64,000 nucleotides of DNA from Myxococcales bacterium (GTDB taxonomy: Bacteria; Myxococcota_C; UBA6777), in the NCBI GenBank assembly GCA_020632975.1, contig JACKEL010000006.1, positions 186,001 to 250,000 on the forward strand, in the 5' to 3' direction. A model generated the notes under the pieces. That model did not search any database. It had not been told where the DNA came from and saw only the letters and a list, made by a program, of their open reading frames with translations. Position numbers and translations under genes: made by a program. Below are positions 9,126-18,364 of this stretch, one piece after another. Positions within the stretch are counted from its first letter, which is position 1; every line of letters begins with the position of its first letter.

Positions 9126-9407
9126 ATGCTTCAAAAGCTTTTTCGCTTTGCCATCATCATCGTCCTTATGCTTTTGATCCCAATCGGTTGGTACCAAGGC
9201 GTCACCACGTGGGGCCTCAAGTTGAAAGGTATCTTGATCCTCACGGGAGGCTCGCTCTTTTCGTTGGGACTTTGCTACAAACTGCTTGGTTCGTGGGACT
9301 TGATCCCAGACTGGATCCCCTTGATCGGCGGGCTTGATGACTCGTTCGCTTGGATCATGATGTTGGTGGGCGGTGTGATGATGGGTGGTGGCTTTATGTT
9401 GGGCTGA
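9126..9407 (+). CDS. Small membrane protein with YkvA/DUF1232-like motif
   Basis: The 93-aa product has three hydrophobic segments (about residues 5-23, 30-50 and 68-91). Between the second and third it carries WDLIPDWIPLIGGLDD (about 57-72), which closely resembles the DLIPD-x-IP-x-LG-x-LDD motif of the DUF1232/YkvA family. The ATG follows GGAGGA by five bases. Function of the family is unknown. The gene converges on the VIT/vWA gene with 77 bases between them. Confidence 0.72.
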   Translation: MLQKLFRFAIIIVLMLLIPIGWYQGVTTWGLKLKGILILTGGSLFSLGLCYKLLGSWDLIPDWIPLIGGLDDSFAWIMMLVGGVMMGGGFMLG

Positions 9408-9484
9408 TAGCCCAAACAAAAAGCCCGCTCAAAGAGGCGTATCATCGGGGGGAATGGGAATTATTTAGGGGTAGGTATCGGGGA

Positions 9485-11770
9485 TTATTTTCGGAGGAAG
9501 GAACGCAGCGCGCTTGCAGAAACACTTTCTTCATTAGAACCAATGATCAAAGCACGATCTTTTCCAACCACCACAAGGACTTGGCTACCAAGGGCAAAGG
9601 CTTTGCGCAGATCCGAACGCATCGCAAGGATCTGGAAGTACTTGTCGCTAAGGTATTTGATCTTCAGGGTCTTCATGCTCGACTTGTAACGTGCATCTTC
9701 CCAACGAGAGTTACGCCACACAAAGCGACGACCACGCACGATACGCACGCCACCTTTGGTTTGGACATCAGCCTTTTTCATCTTGGCAAGTTGCTTGCTG
9801 ACGCGAACAGCTCCTGCTCCGGATGCCGCACCAAAGGACTCTGCATCTGCCATCGGTGCAGCTTTTGCGGGTGGGGGTGGTGCAGCCTCTTGGCGAGCTG
9901 AAGGGGCATCATCTCCACCGCGGAAACCACCACGGGGGCCTCTTCTGAATCGTCGCGCTGTCGAGCTAGGAAATGCGATCACAGGGCGACCACCTTCTTT
10001 CTTCTCAGCCAAGCGCCAACGGTCTTTTTCTTCGACGACAAGGTAAGAAGTGTAAGGTGTGACGATGCCAAACTTTTTCGCGAGGTGGATGACTTCTTGT
10101 TTGAGTTCGCCGATCTCGCCCTTCATGCGGATCGCATCGAGGAGATAAGCGACTTTGCGATTGGCCCACAAACGCGGGATAAAGTCGTTGTCTTTGCTTT
10201 CTTTCGCAAACTCCGCTTCGTACACAAAGGTACGAGCGGCGCCGTTGACTTTTCCAGTCAGCTTGATTGCGGCGTGTCCAGTTCCACGGTAGCGGCCCAT
10301 GACCAAAAGCTGACCACCGCGGAAAAGGTCGGGCAGACGGATGGGATAGATCTCACGCAAGCGAACAGCGCCGCTGGTGGTCAGTTTGATGTCACTGAGG
10401 ACGGGGTAGCGCACTTTGTCATAGAAGGTGTCGATGCGGGTCGCGATCTCTTTGTTGGGTTCGACGTAATCGCCCGTTGCACCGCTTCCTTGTGCGATCT
10501 GATCGAGCAACTTGATGTTGATCGAAGAACCAATCCCAAAAGTGTAGATGCGCGACTTCCATTTGTTGCGCTGGTTGGCTTGTTTCACGAGGACTTCTGG
10601 GGAGGTTTCGCCAACGGTGGGGTGACCGTCCGTGATGAAGACGATCAAACTCACACCGTCACCACGAGGCTTTTGTGCAAGAGCTTTGGCCATCGCTTCT
10701 TCGATCGCGGTGGCACCAGCGGCTTCCATCTTGTCCACAAAACTGAGGGCCTGCTTGATGTTGCCTTGGTTTGCGAGTTGAAGCTGTCCAAAAAGCCCCT
10801 CTACATCGGTCGAAAAGCGAATCACATTAAAGTGATCTTTGGGATTGAGTTTCTTCAGACAACGTGTCATCGCGACCTTTGCCCACTTCATCTTTTCACC
10901 GCGCATCGAGCCCGATGTATCGAGAACAAACGTGATGTTTTTGCCCATCAACTCTTTTGATTTGAAGGTGGTCTTGGGGCTCGCCATCAACAAGAAGTAT
11001 CCGTCCTTTTCGTCGATGCGATGGGCCAAGACGTTGATGCCCACATCTTTTGGCGACACGGAGTAGTACATCACAAAGTCACGATCGAGCATGACCTTGT
11101 CTTCTTCGAAACCGATGATCGCTTGGCGATCACTTTTGCGGCGGACGGAGACCTTGTGTGTGGGAGAGTAGATGTTTTTCAAAGGTGCGCTGCTGTGGAG
11201 TTTGACAGCCATCGAAAAGTCTTGGTCTGTCCGCCACACGCGACGTGGGGTCTTGAGAGGATAGACAAAACGATGCAAACCCCCTTGGAACGGGATGATC
11301 TGCGTAAAGGAGATCTTGATCTTTTGCTCACCACGGCGGGGAATCGGGAACACGCGTGCGCGAAACAGATTGCCGCCAAGGTAATCGATCAAGCCAGGGT
11401 CGCGCATCGTCCGTACAATCGACGAATAGATCGCATGGGCGCGCTCTTTGACGAGGACTTGGCCGCGTGTGGGCTTTCCGTTGATATACAACACAAAGTC
11501 CGATAGCGTGGCCTCTTTGGGCAACGGAAACAAAAAGGTGGCTTCGAGAAGTTGGTCGGTATGATTGACGAAGACTTGCGTGACTTCGGTCTTTGCGGCG
11601 CGATCAGTGATCTTGACCATGACGCGGTGGGACTTGAGCGTCAAAGGCGCAACGGAGCGTTGGGTCGGGATCAAAAAGCCTTGGGCGTGAGCATCTTGAG
11701 ACGCGAAGGCCAAAAGCAGCAACCCTGCTCCGCAAGCCACGCGCCAGAGTGAAGAAAAGAGCTTCGTCAT
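9485..11770 (-). CDS. Secreted VIT and vWA domain protein
   Basis: The 761-aa product resembles inter-alpha-trypsin inhibitor heavy-chain-like bacterial proteins. It has a signal peptide (residues 1-29, ending DAHA), a VIT domain (about 38-165, Vault/Inter-alpha-Trypsin) and a vWA domain (about 278-450) with an intact MIDAS DTSGS (about 284-288) for metal-dependent ligand binding. After the vWA come a beta-rich region, a low-complexity Gly/Arg then Ala/Pro stretch (about 625-675) and a basic C-terminal domain. In the Myxococcota and other Gram-negatives such proteins are periplasmic or surface adhesion-type proteins; the partner is unknown. It stands alone on the minus strand. Confidence 0.88.
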   Translation of the reverse strand: MTKLFSSLWRVACGAGLLLLAFASQDAHAQGFLIPTQRSVAPLTLKSHRVMVKITDRAAKTEVTQVFVNHTDQLLEATFLFPLPKEATLSDFVLYINGKPTRGQVLVKERAHAIYSSIVRTMRDPGLIDYLGGNLFRARVFPIPRRGEQKIKISFTQIIPFQGGLHRFVYPLKTPRRVWRTDQDFSMAVKLHSSAPLKNIYSPTHKVSVRRKSDRQAIIGFEEDKVMLDRDFVMYYSVSPKDVGINVLAHRIDEKDGYFLLMASPKTTFKSKELMGKNITFVLDTSGSMRGEKMKWAKVAMTRCLKKLNPKDHFNVIRFSTDVEGLFGQLQLANQGNIKQALSFVDKMEAAGATAIEEAMAKALAQKPRGDGVSLIVFITDGHPTVGETSPEVLVKQANQRNKWKSRIYTFGIGSSINIKLLDQIAQGSGATGDYVEPNKEIATRIDTFYDKVRYPVLSDIKLTTSGAVRLREIYPIRLPDLFRGGQLLVMGRYRGTGHAAIKLTGKVNGAARTFVYEAEFAKESKDNDFIPRLWANRKVAYLLDAIRMKGEIGELKQEVIHLAKKFGIVTPYTSYLVVEEKDRWRLAEKKEGGRPVIAFPSSTARRFRRGPRGGFRGGDDAPSARQEAAPPPPAKAAPMADAESFGAASGAGAVRVSKQLAKMKKADVQTKGGVRIVRGRRFVWRNSRWEDARYKSSMKTLKIKYLSDKYFQILAMRSDLRKAFALGSQVLVVVGKDRALIIGSNEESVSASALRSFLRK

Positions 11771-11944
11771 CGGGGTCTCCTTGACTGAGAGTGGTAAGAA
11801 TACAGAGATGGTTTCTCATGTTCGTGACATCATCTCATGTTACCAGCCTTTTTACGTCAGACCCAACGATGCGATCTAAACCTTTTTTGAAAAGTCTCCC
11901 TTGTCTTCAGCTCTCCCACACACCCCTGAAAATCAAAAAGAAAA

Positions 11945-12718
11945 CTACAGTGTCCAACGCAGCACTTTGTTCAGGACGAACTGTCCAGGGCGTGTGCCCA
12001 AGATGTTTCCAAGTCCCCATGGGAAGGCTTGTTTGGCCCACTTGGAGAAAGAAAAGCTATCTGTGTGCTTGTAGATCTTCCCATCTTTGAACTCAAACTT
12101 GGAGTCGATCTGATTGAAGATGGGGTTGCCTTTGAACAACTCGTAGTTGGCATCCCAATGCCCAGTGACCGAACCATCGGGCTGAAGGCGCACATCGCGG
12201 TGAGTCACCGAGAGACCTTCTTTGCCTGTGATCAGTTTCCACATCCCTTCGAGCTTTTCGCCTTTGAGGTTGGGGAACGCAGGATCCGTAAAGGTCGCAT
12301 CTGGGTGATAGAGCGACATGATGGTCTTGTAGTCATGCTTTTCCATGGCTTCGTAAAACTTCTGGATCGTCTCTAACTTTTGCTGCGCTTCAGTCTTCGG
12401 CGTTTGTACTTCCGCAACCTTCGTAGGGGTTGCCACTTGGCTTTGTTGGGGCGCCACGATGGGCTGCGCAACTTGGGCTTTTTGGATCGGCAGTGCATCT
12501 TGCGTGTGGTGTTGGATCTGCAAAGAAAGTGGGCTCATCTTCTTTTGTGGCTGAAGTCCAGCTTGTTGTGCAAAGCGTGTATCTTCGGGCTGCCCAGGGA
12601 TCGCGATCGCTTGGGGAGATGCAGGGGTCGCGCTGATCTGAGAAGAAACAGCACTTTGTTGCGAAAGGTTGGCGATACGTTGTTCGGGGGCGACTTGGGG
12701 GGAGGTTTTGAGTTTCAT
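11945..12718 (-). CDS. SnoaL/NTF2-like domain protein
   Basis: The 257-aa product has a long Gln/Pro/Ala-rich N-terminal half (about 1-118) with no signal peptide, then a domain of about 120 residues beginning ETIQKFYEAMEKHDY. Its alpha helix, HPDATFTDP motif and curved-sheet pattern match the SnoaL-like/NTF2 superfamily. Members are small-molecule binding or isomerase-type folds, and the exact activity cannot be inferred. A GAAGGA site lies upstream of the ATG on the minus strand. It is divergent from the AraC-type regulator, with 167 bases between the starts, so the regulator may control it. Confidence 0.78.
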   Translation of the reverse strand: MKLKTSPQVAPEQRIANLSQQSAVSSQISATPASPQAIAIPGQPEDTRFAQQAGLQPQKKMSPLSLQIQHHTQDALPIQKAQVAQPIVAPQQSQVATPTKVAEVQTPKTEAQQKLETIQKFYEAMEKHDYKTIMSLYHPDATFTDPAFPNLKGEKLEGMWKLITGKEGLSVTHRDVRLQPDGSVTGHWDANYELFKGNPIFNQIDSKFEFKDGKIYKHTDSFSFSKWAKQAFPWGLGNILGTRPGQFVLNKVLRWTL

Positions 12719-12807
12719 GCGATTTCCCGTCCTTCTGCATAATATGGGGTAAGGATGTGGACTTCTTTTTGACGGCTGGGTTTCTTTGTGTAGGAGGATA
12801 AAGGGAT

Positions 12808-12853
12808 TTCCTCATTCGACAAGAGGAATATATTGCGTAGATATACACAATAT
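12808..12853. promoter_or_regulatory. Two inverted repeats in the SnoaL/AraC divergent region
   Basis: TTCCTC (12808-12813) is mirrored by GAGGAA (12823-12828), and ATATTG (12830-12835) by CAATAT (12848-12853). They sit side by side in the 167-base region between two divergent genes, one of them a regulator. Their use as operators is inference. Confidence 0.4.
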
Positions 12854-12885
12854 GAACAAAGTGCATCCAAAGGAGAGACAGACCC

Positions 12886-13698
12886 ATGGGCCCAGCAAAG
12901 AGAGATTACGTTTATAAAACAGCTTCTCAGGAAGATCGAAGGATGGGTTCGTGGGTAACAGCGGTGGGGCACTATGTCTCATATCGCTATCGTGCTCCGC
13001 TGCGTGCGCGAGACGAAAGTCTGATCGCCTATTGTGTCCAAGGGAAGGGACATTTGCACATGGGGACACGGGATTACACGTTTGGTCCTGGCGATCTGGT
13101 CTTACAACCTGCGCATGTCCCCCATATCTGTTCATGTGATCCACAGCTTGGTTGGGAGGTTTGGTGGATCTTGTTTGGTGGTAGCTCTCCCCAACAACTG
13201 CTTTCGGCGGTGGGTCTCAACACCACCAGCCCGATCCTCTCGATCGGCAAAAACACAGAGCTACCCTCGCACTTTGCCGCAGCTTACCAAGCGCTCGAAA
13301 GTGGCGCGACATCGTCCCAACTCGATGCGACACAACATCTTTTTCTCTTCCTCTTTGCGCTACGTCGCCAACAACTCCAACACAGCGACGAGATCTTCCA
13401 AGCCTCGCTCCAAATGAACTACAAGATGCGCAGTCTCGACGAAGTCGTTGCAGCTTCGGGCTACTCCAAACACCACTTTATCCGCCTCTTCAAACAAGCG
13501 ACAGGGATCACGCCTTGGGCGTATGTACTGCGACTCAAGATCGATAGAGCTAAAGTGTTGCTCCTTGATCCGAGATGCAGCATCAAAAAAGTGTCTGAAG
13601 AGATCGGCATCGAAAATGCGCTGTACTTCTCTCGCCTCTTTCGCAAGCACACAGGGATGTCGCCCACAGAGTTTCGTCAAACACAGCGACCTTTGTGA
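12886..13698 (+). CDS. AraC-family transcriptional regulator
   Basis: The 270-aa product has an N-terminal cupin-like ligand-binding domain (about 20-140), including the typical YTFGPGDLVLQPAHVPH turn, and a C-terminal AraC/XylS DNA-binding domain (about 165-265). Both helix-turn-helix units are visible, the first in LDEVVAASGYSKHHFIRLFKQATG and the second ending in the family signature ENALYFSRLFRKHTGMSPTEFR. The ATG follows AAAGGAG. The divergent SnoaL-like gene is the most likely target besides self-regulation, given the inverted repeats between them. The ligand is unknown. Confidence 0.92.
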   Translation: MGPAKRDYVYKTASQEDRRMGSWVTAVGHYVSYRYRAPLRARDESLIAYCVQGKGHLHMGTRDYTFGPGDLVLQPAHVPHICSCDPQLGWEVWWILFGGSSPQQLLSAVGLNTTSPILSIGKNTELPSHFAAAYQALESGATSSQLDATQHLFLFLFALRRQQLQHSDEIFQASLQMNYKMRSLDEVVAASGYSKHHFIRLFKQATGITPWAYVLRLKIDRAKVLLLDPRCSIKKVSEEIGIENALYFSRLFRKHTGMSPTEFRQTQRPL

Positions 13699-13847
13699 GA
13701 TTTTGTTTCAAAGGAGATTTTTTCCTTGGACAAATGGTCTATCCAAAAGCACCAAAAAAGTGTGCCTTTCCGAAAAAGAAGAGAAGCCATCTCCAAAACC
13801 CCAAACGCACAAACACCTTTCTGGATACGCCAAGAAAAAATCAGACA

Positions 13848-13876
13848 TTGTCAAACAAGACCAACTTTATTACAGT
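13848..13876 (+). promoter_or_regulatory. Candidate promoter of the IPT/TIG lipoprotein gene
   Basis: TTGTCA (13848-13853) and TACAGT (13871-13876) are separated by 17 bases. The -10 box is 61 bases before the start codon. The rest of the 239-base gap from the AraC gene is A-rich with nothing else recognised. Confidence 0.35.
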
Positions 13877-13937
13877 ATCTCGTTTAATGCCCAATGTGGG
13901 GCAATAAGTGACATTGAGAGGCATCGGAGGTTTTTTA

Positions 13938-16900
13938 ATGAAGCAACTTCGAATCATTTTGTATGCTGCGCTTTTTGTGCTCTTTGCGAGTGGTACCATA
14001 GCTTGTACAGCCACAGGCACTGACAAAGGCGATATCGGCGACGATTGCCAAACAGGTGACGACTGCAAAGAAGGTTTGCGTTGCGTCAGCCGACTTTGCC
14101 GATCGATCCCCGAAAATAAAGTCCCCCAAGCCATCGCGAGTTTCACTCCATCGGCTCCCCAAACAGGTGAAAAAGTCTTCATCGATGGCTCTCGAAGCCG
14201 CGATGGGGACAACGACGCGCTCGACTACATCTGGACCCTCGAAGTCCCCGCAGGTAGCCAAGCGAAGTTGGATAACACCACCCAAAGCCGTACAGGGTTC
14301 CTTCCTGATATCGCGGGAACGTACAAAGTCAGCCTCGAAGTGGGCGACGGAAAAGCCCGTGCCCAACTTGAAAATCCCCTTGTGATCGAAGTCAAAGAAG
14401 CCCCCAATGACGCACCCATCGCAGAAGCTGGCCCCGATCAAAAAACGGCTCCTGGTCTCAAGACCATCCTTGATGGAAGCCAAAGTAAAGATCCCGATGG
14501 CGATGCGAGCGGACTGACCTATGCTTGGAAAGTCACCAAACAACCCGACGGCTCCAGCCCTGCCCTCGACAAAGCAGACACTGTCAATCCCGACTTTACG
14601 CCTGATAAAGATGGTGAATACATCATCGAGCTGATCGTAAAAGACGCTCGTGGTCTTGAGTCCAAGCCCGATACTGTAACGGTTACAGCCATCGCTGGAT
14701 TCGACAAAGAGCCCACGCTTGCAAGCATCTCCCCCACCGAAGCCAACACAGAGTCCGTTGTCGATATGGTCCTCAAAGGAACGGGATTTGTGGCAGGTGC
14801 GCGGATGGATCTTGGAACGCGTCGTCTCGAAACCCGCTACGTTTCGGACACAGAGCTTTCCGTAAAACTCGATCTCCGCGGTGTAACAGCCAACGAGTAC
14901 GAGATCAGCGTTATCAACATCAACAACAAACGCTCCAACACGCTCAAGTTCAAAGTCAACGACATCCCACTTCCTGGCGCAACCAAGATCGATCCAGAAC
15001 GCGCGGGCGAAGGACAAAAGCTTGAGGTCACCATCACAGGTTCAGGATTTATCAACGATTCCCAAATCCTGTTTGAAACCACACCTCTCCAAACCACCTA
15101 CGTCAGCGCTACCGAGTTGAAAGCTCAACTCGACCTTCAAGGCGTATACAAGGGGGTTTACAGCCTTTACGTTCTCAATCCCGGCGGTCGTCGTTCTTCG
15201 GCCATCACCATCGAAGTCGTTCCTCTTGGTCCAGCACCCCAACTCGGCCTCTTGAATCCTCCTTTTGCAACCACAGGAACCAAGTTGCCCTTCAGTGTCC
15301 ACGGCTCGGGCTTCGAAATCGGCGTCAAACTCTTCTTCGATGGAAAGGTTCTGACCTCGCTGCGCCCCCGTCGTGACGAAGTACAAGCCGATCCCGAATT
15401 GGATCTCACGAACATTGCCCCCGGTGAATACGACGTTTGGGTACAAAACCCCACAGGACAAGAGTCCAATAAGATCAAGTTCGTTGTTGAAGATACCGAT
15501 CCCACGCCGATCTTGGATCGCATCAACCCCTTCAACATCTACATGAACGAAACCAACATCCTCAACGTCAACGGCCAACGTTTCCGTGCAGGCGTCAAAC
15601 TGTTCATCGACAACAAACAAATCACCAATATCTCCAACATCAGCGCATTCTCGTTTGTTGCAGAACTCGATCCCAAAGACTACAGCTTCCAGCCCGGAAA
15701 CTACGACGCTATCGTCGAGAGCCCCACAGGAAAACAATCGAACAAGTTTGTGGTCACCGTGACTTACCGCTCTCCCCAAGTCACGCACATCACCCCCGAC
15801 GGCTGGAACACAAAGTGTAATACTGGCATCACTGTGTATGGAAGAAACTTCTTCCCCACCAGCGAGTTGATGTTTGGTAACACCGCTTACACCCCAACAA
15901 GCACCACCAACAAACTCACCGTCGTCTCTGACCAAGAGTTGCGTATCAACATCACAGGTAGCCAACTGTCAGCAGGCTCCTATCCCATCAAAGTCGTGAA
16001 CGGTCCTGGCGCACAGTCCGCTCCAATCGACTTTGTTGTACAAGCTGACAAAGAATCGACCTCCCGCCCCATCGACATCATGTCTCCTTCTTCGGGTGCT
16101 GCGGATACCTACGTCGATGTCGAACTGGAAGACGATTACTCATCCTCTAACGCACTTTGGCGTCCAGGTGCTGTCGTCGAGATGAATGGCGTCCCGCAAC
16201 CCACAACTTGCGTGCGACTCTCTGCGACCTCGACAAGCTGTTACACCATCACGGCTCGCCTCAACTTGACCAACGTCCCACCAGGGAAAGTCAACATCGT
16301 CGTGGTCAACCCTTGCGGTGCAAAGAGCCCTGCATCGAGCTTTACCGTGACAGAAGCCCCAGTGCCTTACTTGACCTCGCTCTCTCCTGCTTATGCAAAA
16401 GTCGGTGACAAGGTAAAGTTGGTGATCAAGGGCGAAAACTTTAGCTCCAAACACAAACTCACGTGGAATGGAACAACCATCCCCACCAACTTTGTCTCGC
16501 CCCAACAAATCGAGAGCCAACAGTTGATCGACCTCACCAGCGCAACCGCAGGCGAAGTCAAGATCGTTGTGGACAACCAAAACGGGAAAAAGTCTGAAGA
16601 GATCCGTTACTCTGTGTTGGCGGCTGGTTCCACACTCGTCATCGACAACGTCGACCCTTCAAACTTCCAACGAGGCCAAAGTTACGGTCCGCTCAAGGTC
16701 AATGGAACAGGCTTCACAGCAACGACGGATATCCTTTTCCAAAACCAAGCACTCGCAAGCTCTTACAGCAACGCGATCTTGATGGAAGTCAACACACTTG
16801 ATGCAACCAGCCGTGCTCCTGGCCATTACTACTTCCAAGCTCGCGAAGGAACCACCACAAGTAACTTGTACTTGGTCTACGTGAAGCCCGTTCCTCCGCC

Positions 16901-17642
16901 CATTATCGACTCGATCTCTCCAAACAGCGTGCAGCTTGGCACCAAGTCCACAGTCTCCATCTTGTTCTATGGGGAACGCATGTGTGACATCGGAACCGGC
17001 TTTAGCTGTATCACAGAACCTATCCTGAAGATCATCGGCCCCGGCGGAAAAGACGTCACTTCTGCATGGCAGTGGGACCCCTACATCTACGACGACTACG
17101 CAGATGGTATCCTCACGCTCTCCACGCTCGAACCTGGCGAGTACAAGATGACCATCGCAAATCCCACAGGCGAAGAAAGTATCCCTGTGATCTTTACCAT
17201 CAATCCGCCTCCTCCGCCGACAGCAACAAGCACAAACCCCACTTTTGCGCACCGCGGCGTGACCAACCAGCAAGTCAATATCAACGGAAACTACTTCGTT
17301 TCCACAGATATCGTGATCTTCAACAACAACGTGTTGAACCCCATCCCTGCCATCGCGAAAAGCGCCCAAACCCTGAGCTTTACACTCAACCTTTCGGGCA
17401 TCAAATACGCAGGAAAATACCCCATGTATGTCCTGCGTTGCAAAGACTCGTCATGCTCGACCTTTGAGAAGAGTGCAGTGGTTCAAATCGACATCAAAGA
17501 CCCGCCTTGTAGTGCAGGCTGCGCAAGCGGCGAAGCTTGCGATGGCACGGTTTGTCGTCCAAGCTGTACCAACGTCAACCAGTGCAAGGCGCTCCCCGAC
17601 GCTCCCGCCACGGTCGCTTGTACCGCAAACCTCTGCCAATAA
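13938..17642 (+). CDS. Large IPT/TIG and PKD repeat lipoprotein
   Basis: The 1234-aa product is predicted to be a surface lipoprotein: the signal peptide ends GTIAC (Cys about residue 23), followed by a short Cys-rich stretch. Two PKD-like beta-sandwich domains (about 50-245) with GSRSRDGD and GSQSKDPDGD turns come next. About ten IPT/TIG immunoglobulin-like repeats (about 255-1180) follow, each with an I-x-P start and a V-x-G-x-x-F core. It ends in a small Cys-rich domain (about 1190-1234). ATG 13938 is preferred to the upstream frame start because CGGAGG precedes it and the signal peptide starts there. No enzyme domain is seen, so an adhesive or scaffold role outside the cell is likely. Confidence 0.88.
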   Translation: MKQLRIILYAALFVLFASGTIACTATGTDKGDIGDDCQTGDDCKEGLRCVSRLCRSIPENKVPQAIASFTPSAPQTGEKVFIDGSRSRDGDNDALDYIWTLEVPAGSQAKLDNTTQSRTGFLPDIAGTYKVSLEVGDGKARAQLENPLVIEVKEAPNDAPIAEAGPDQKTAPGLKTILDGSQSKDPDGDASGLTYAWKVTKQPDGSSPALDKADTVNPDFTPDKDGEYIIELIVKDARGLESKPDTVTVTAIAGFDKEPTLASISPTEANTESVVDMVLKGTGFVAGARMDLGTRRLETRYVSDTELSVKLDLRGVTANEYEISVININNKRSNTLKFKVNDIPLPGATKIDPERAGEGQKLEVTITGSGFINDSQILFETTPLQTTYVSATELKAQLDLQGVYKGVYSLYVLNPGGRRSSAITIEVVPLGPAPQLGLLNPPFATTGTKLPFSVHGSGFEIGVKLFFDGKVLTSLRPRRDEVQADPELDLTNIAPGEYDVWVQNPTGQESNKIKFVVEDTDPTPILDRINPFNIYMNETNILNVNGQRFRAGVKLFIDNKQITNISNISAFSFVAELDPKDYSFQPGNYDAIVESPTGKQSNKFVVTVTYRSPQVTHITPDGWNTKCNTGITVYGRNFFPTSELMFGNTAYTPTSTTNKLTVVSDQELRINITGSQLSAGSYPIKVVNGPGAQSAPIDFVVQADKESTSRPIDIMSPSSGAADTYVDVELEDDYSSSNALWRPGAVVEMNGVPQPTTCVRLSATSTSCYTITARLNLTNVPPGKVNIVVVNPCGAKSPASSFTVTEAPVPYLTSLSPAYAKVGDKVKLVIKGENFSSKHKLTWNGTTIPTNFVSPQQIESQQLIDLTSATAGEVKIVVDNQNGKKSEEIRYSVLAAGSTLVIDNVDPSNFQRGQSYGPLKVNGTGFTATTDILFQNQALASSYSNAILMEVNTLDATSRAPGHYYFQAREGTTTSNLYLVYVKPVPPPIIDSISPNSVQLGTKSTVSILFYGERMCDIGTGFSCITEPILKIIGPGGKDVTSAWQWDPYIYDDYADGILTLSTLEPGEYKMTIANPTGEESIPVIFTINPPPPPTATSTNPTFAHRGVTNQQVNINGNYFVSTDIVIFNNNVLNPIPAIAKSAQTLSFTLNLSGIKYAGKYPMYVLRCKDSSCSTFEKSAVVQIDIKDPPCSAGCASGEACDGTVCRPSCTNVNQCKALPDAPATVACTANLCQ

Positions 17643-17673
17643 CCCTATCCCCTCTCCCTTCTTCCCTTCCTAC

Positions 17674-17687
17674 GGGGCTTCGGCCCC
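17674..17687 (+). terminator. GC-rich UUCG hairpin after the IPT/TIG gene
   Basis: GGGGC and GCCCC pair around a TTCG loop, 32 bases after the stop codon. The following sequence is pyrimidine-rich but not a clean T-run, so this is only a weak intrinsic terminator candidate. Confidence 0.35.
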
Positions 17688-17718
17688 TCTCCCTTGTCCA
17701 TCTTTGATCGCCTAGTCC

Positions 17719-17743
17719 TTTTTCCCCGTGGTATGGGGAAAAA
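17719..17743. repeat. Perfect inverted repeat between convergent genes
   Basis: TTTTTCCCC and GGGGAAAAA flank a seven-base loop between the convergent IPT/TIG and queF genes. Because the T-run is on the 5' arm and the A-run on the 3' arm in both directions, it does not have the polarity of an intrinsic terminator. The remaining bases to 17892 hold nothing recognised. Confidence 0.6.
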
Positions 17744-17892
17744 AACAGGGTCCATCTTCATCAGAGAAGACGGCGCAGAGAGACGCCTCAGGCCAAACCA
17801 GAAGAGCCAGCAAGCTCCCCACAGCAAGAGAGTTTCGGACAAGGATGATGTTTGGAAAGAAAAGAGTGGGAATAGAGGAAGGGGTGTGGGGG

Positions 17893-18255
17893 TTATGCGT
17901 TTGGCTTGATGTGGGTGGCTTCAACGATGGTCTTGATACCACCGCGCACATAGAAGTCACCGATCACAGTCATACGACGAGGCGAGGTCGCAGCAACGAG
18001 ATCATCGAGGATGCTGTTGGTGACGGCCTCGTGAAAAGCCCCTTCATCGCGGAAGGACCAGAGATAGAGTTTCAGCGATTTGAGTTCAACGCAGATTTGA
18101 TCGGGAACATAGCTGATCGAGATCGTTGCAAAGTCGGGTTGCCCAGTCTTTGGACAAACGCAAGTGAACTCTGGACATTCAAAACGAATCTCGTAATCTC
18201 GTTCGGGTTTCGGGTTCGGAAAAGTATCCAAGATCTTGGATGGTTTGGTGGACAT
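17893..18255 (-). CDS. queF: NADPH-dependent preQ0 reductase QueF
   Basis: QueF reduces 7-cyano-7-deazaguanine (preQ0) to preQ1 in queuosine biosynthesis for tRNA wobble modification. The 120-aa product has the catalytic Cys in CPKTGQPDF (about residues 35-43) and the QueF motif ELKSLKLYLWSFR (about 58-70), followed by the conserved EGAFHE with substrate-binding Glu/His. It is a short type-I (single-domain) form. ATG 18255 is chosen because GAGGT lies just upstream; the longer frame to 18303 adds residues unlike the family. No other queuosine genes are in the window. The IscB element begins about 110 bases upstream, so the queF promoter must lie in or next to the element's left flank. Confidence 0.95.
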   Translation of the reverse strand: MSTKPSKILDTFPNPKPERDYEIRFECPEFTCVCPKTGQPDFATISISYVPDQICVELKSLKLYLWSFRDEGAFHEAVTNSILDDLVAATSPRRMTVIGDFYVRGGIKTIVEATHIKPNA

Positions 18256-18292
18256 AGTGACCTCGTTGTCAAAACAAAAAAGCTGAAAGATC

Positions 18293-18308
18293 GCGCCAAA
18301 CACGGCGC
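18293..18308 (-). terminator. Terminator-like hairpin in the queF leader
   Basis: On the minus strand, GCGCC and GGCGC pair around a six-base loop. The hairpin is followed by a T-rich stretch (about 18267-18290) before the queF ribosome site. A second hairpin (18312-18335) lies just upstream of it. The arrangement resembles a leader attenuator. The sequence does not match preQ1 riboswitch classes I or II as far as can be judged by eye. Confidence 0.4.
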
Positions 18309-18364
18309 ATGAAAGTCTCTCAAGACAGAGGCTTTAGCGTATAGAGATGCAAAGATCAAGGAAC

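Noticed and set aside
10085..10960. Plus-strand frame opposite the VIT/vWA gene
   Set aside because: It is the complement of a well-supported vWA coding sequence and lacks a ribosome site.
17719..17743. Intrinsic bidirectional terminator
   Set aside because: The T-run is on the 5' arm and the A-run on the 3' arm, the reverse of a terminator, so only an inverted repeat is claimed.
18293..18308. preQ1 riboswitch before queF
   Set aside because: The leader has hairpins and a T-run but none of the conserved preQ1-I or preQ1-II sequence.
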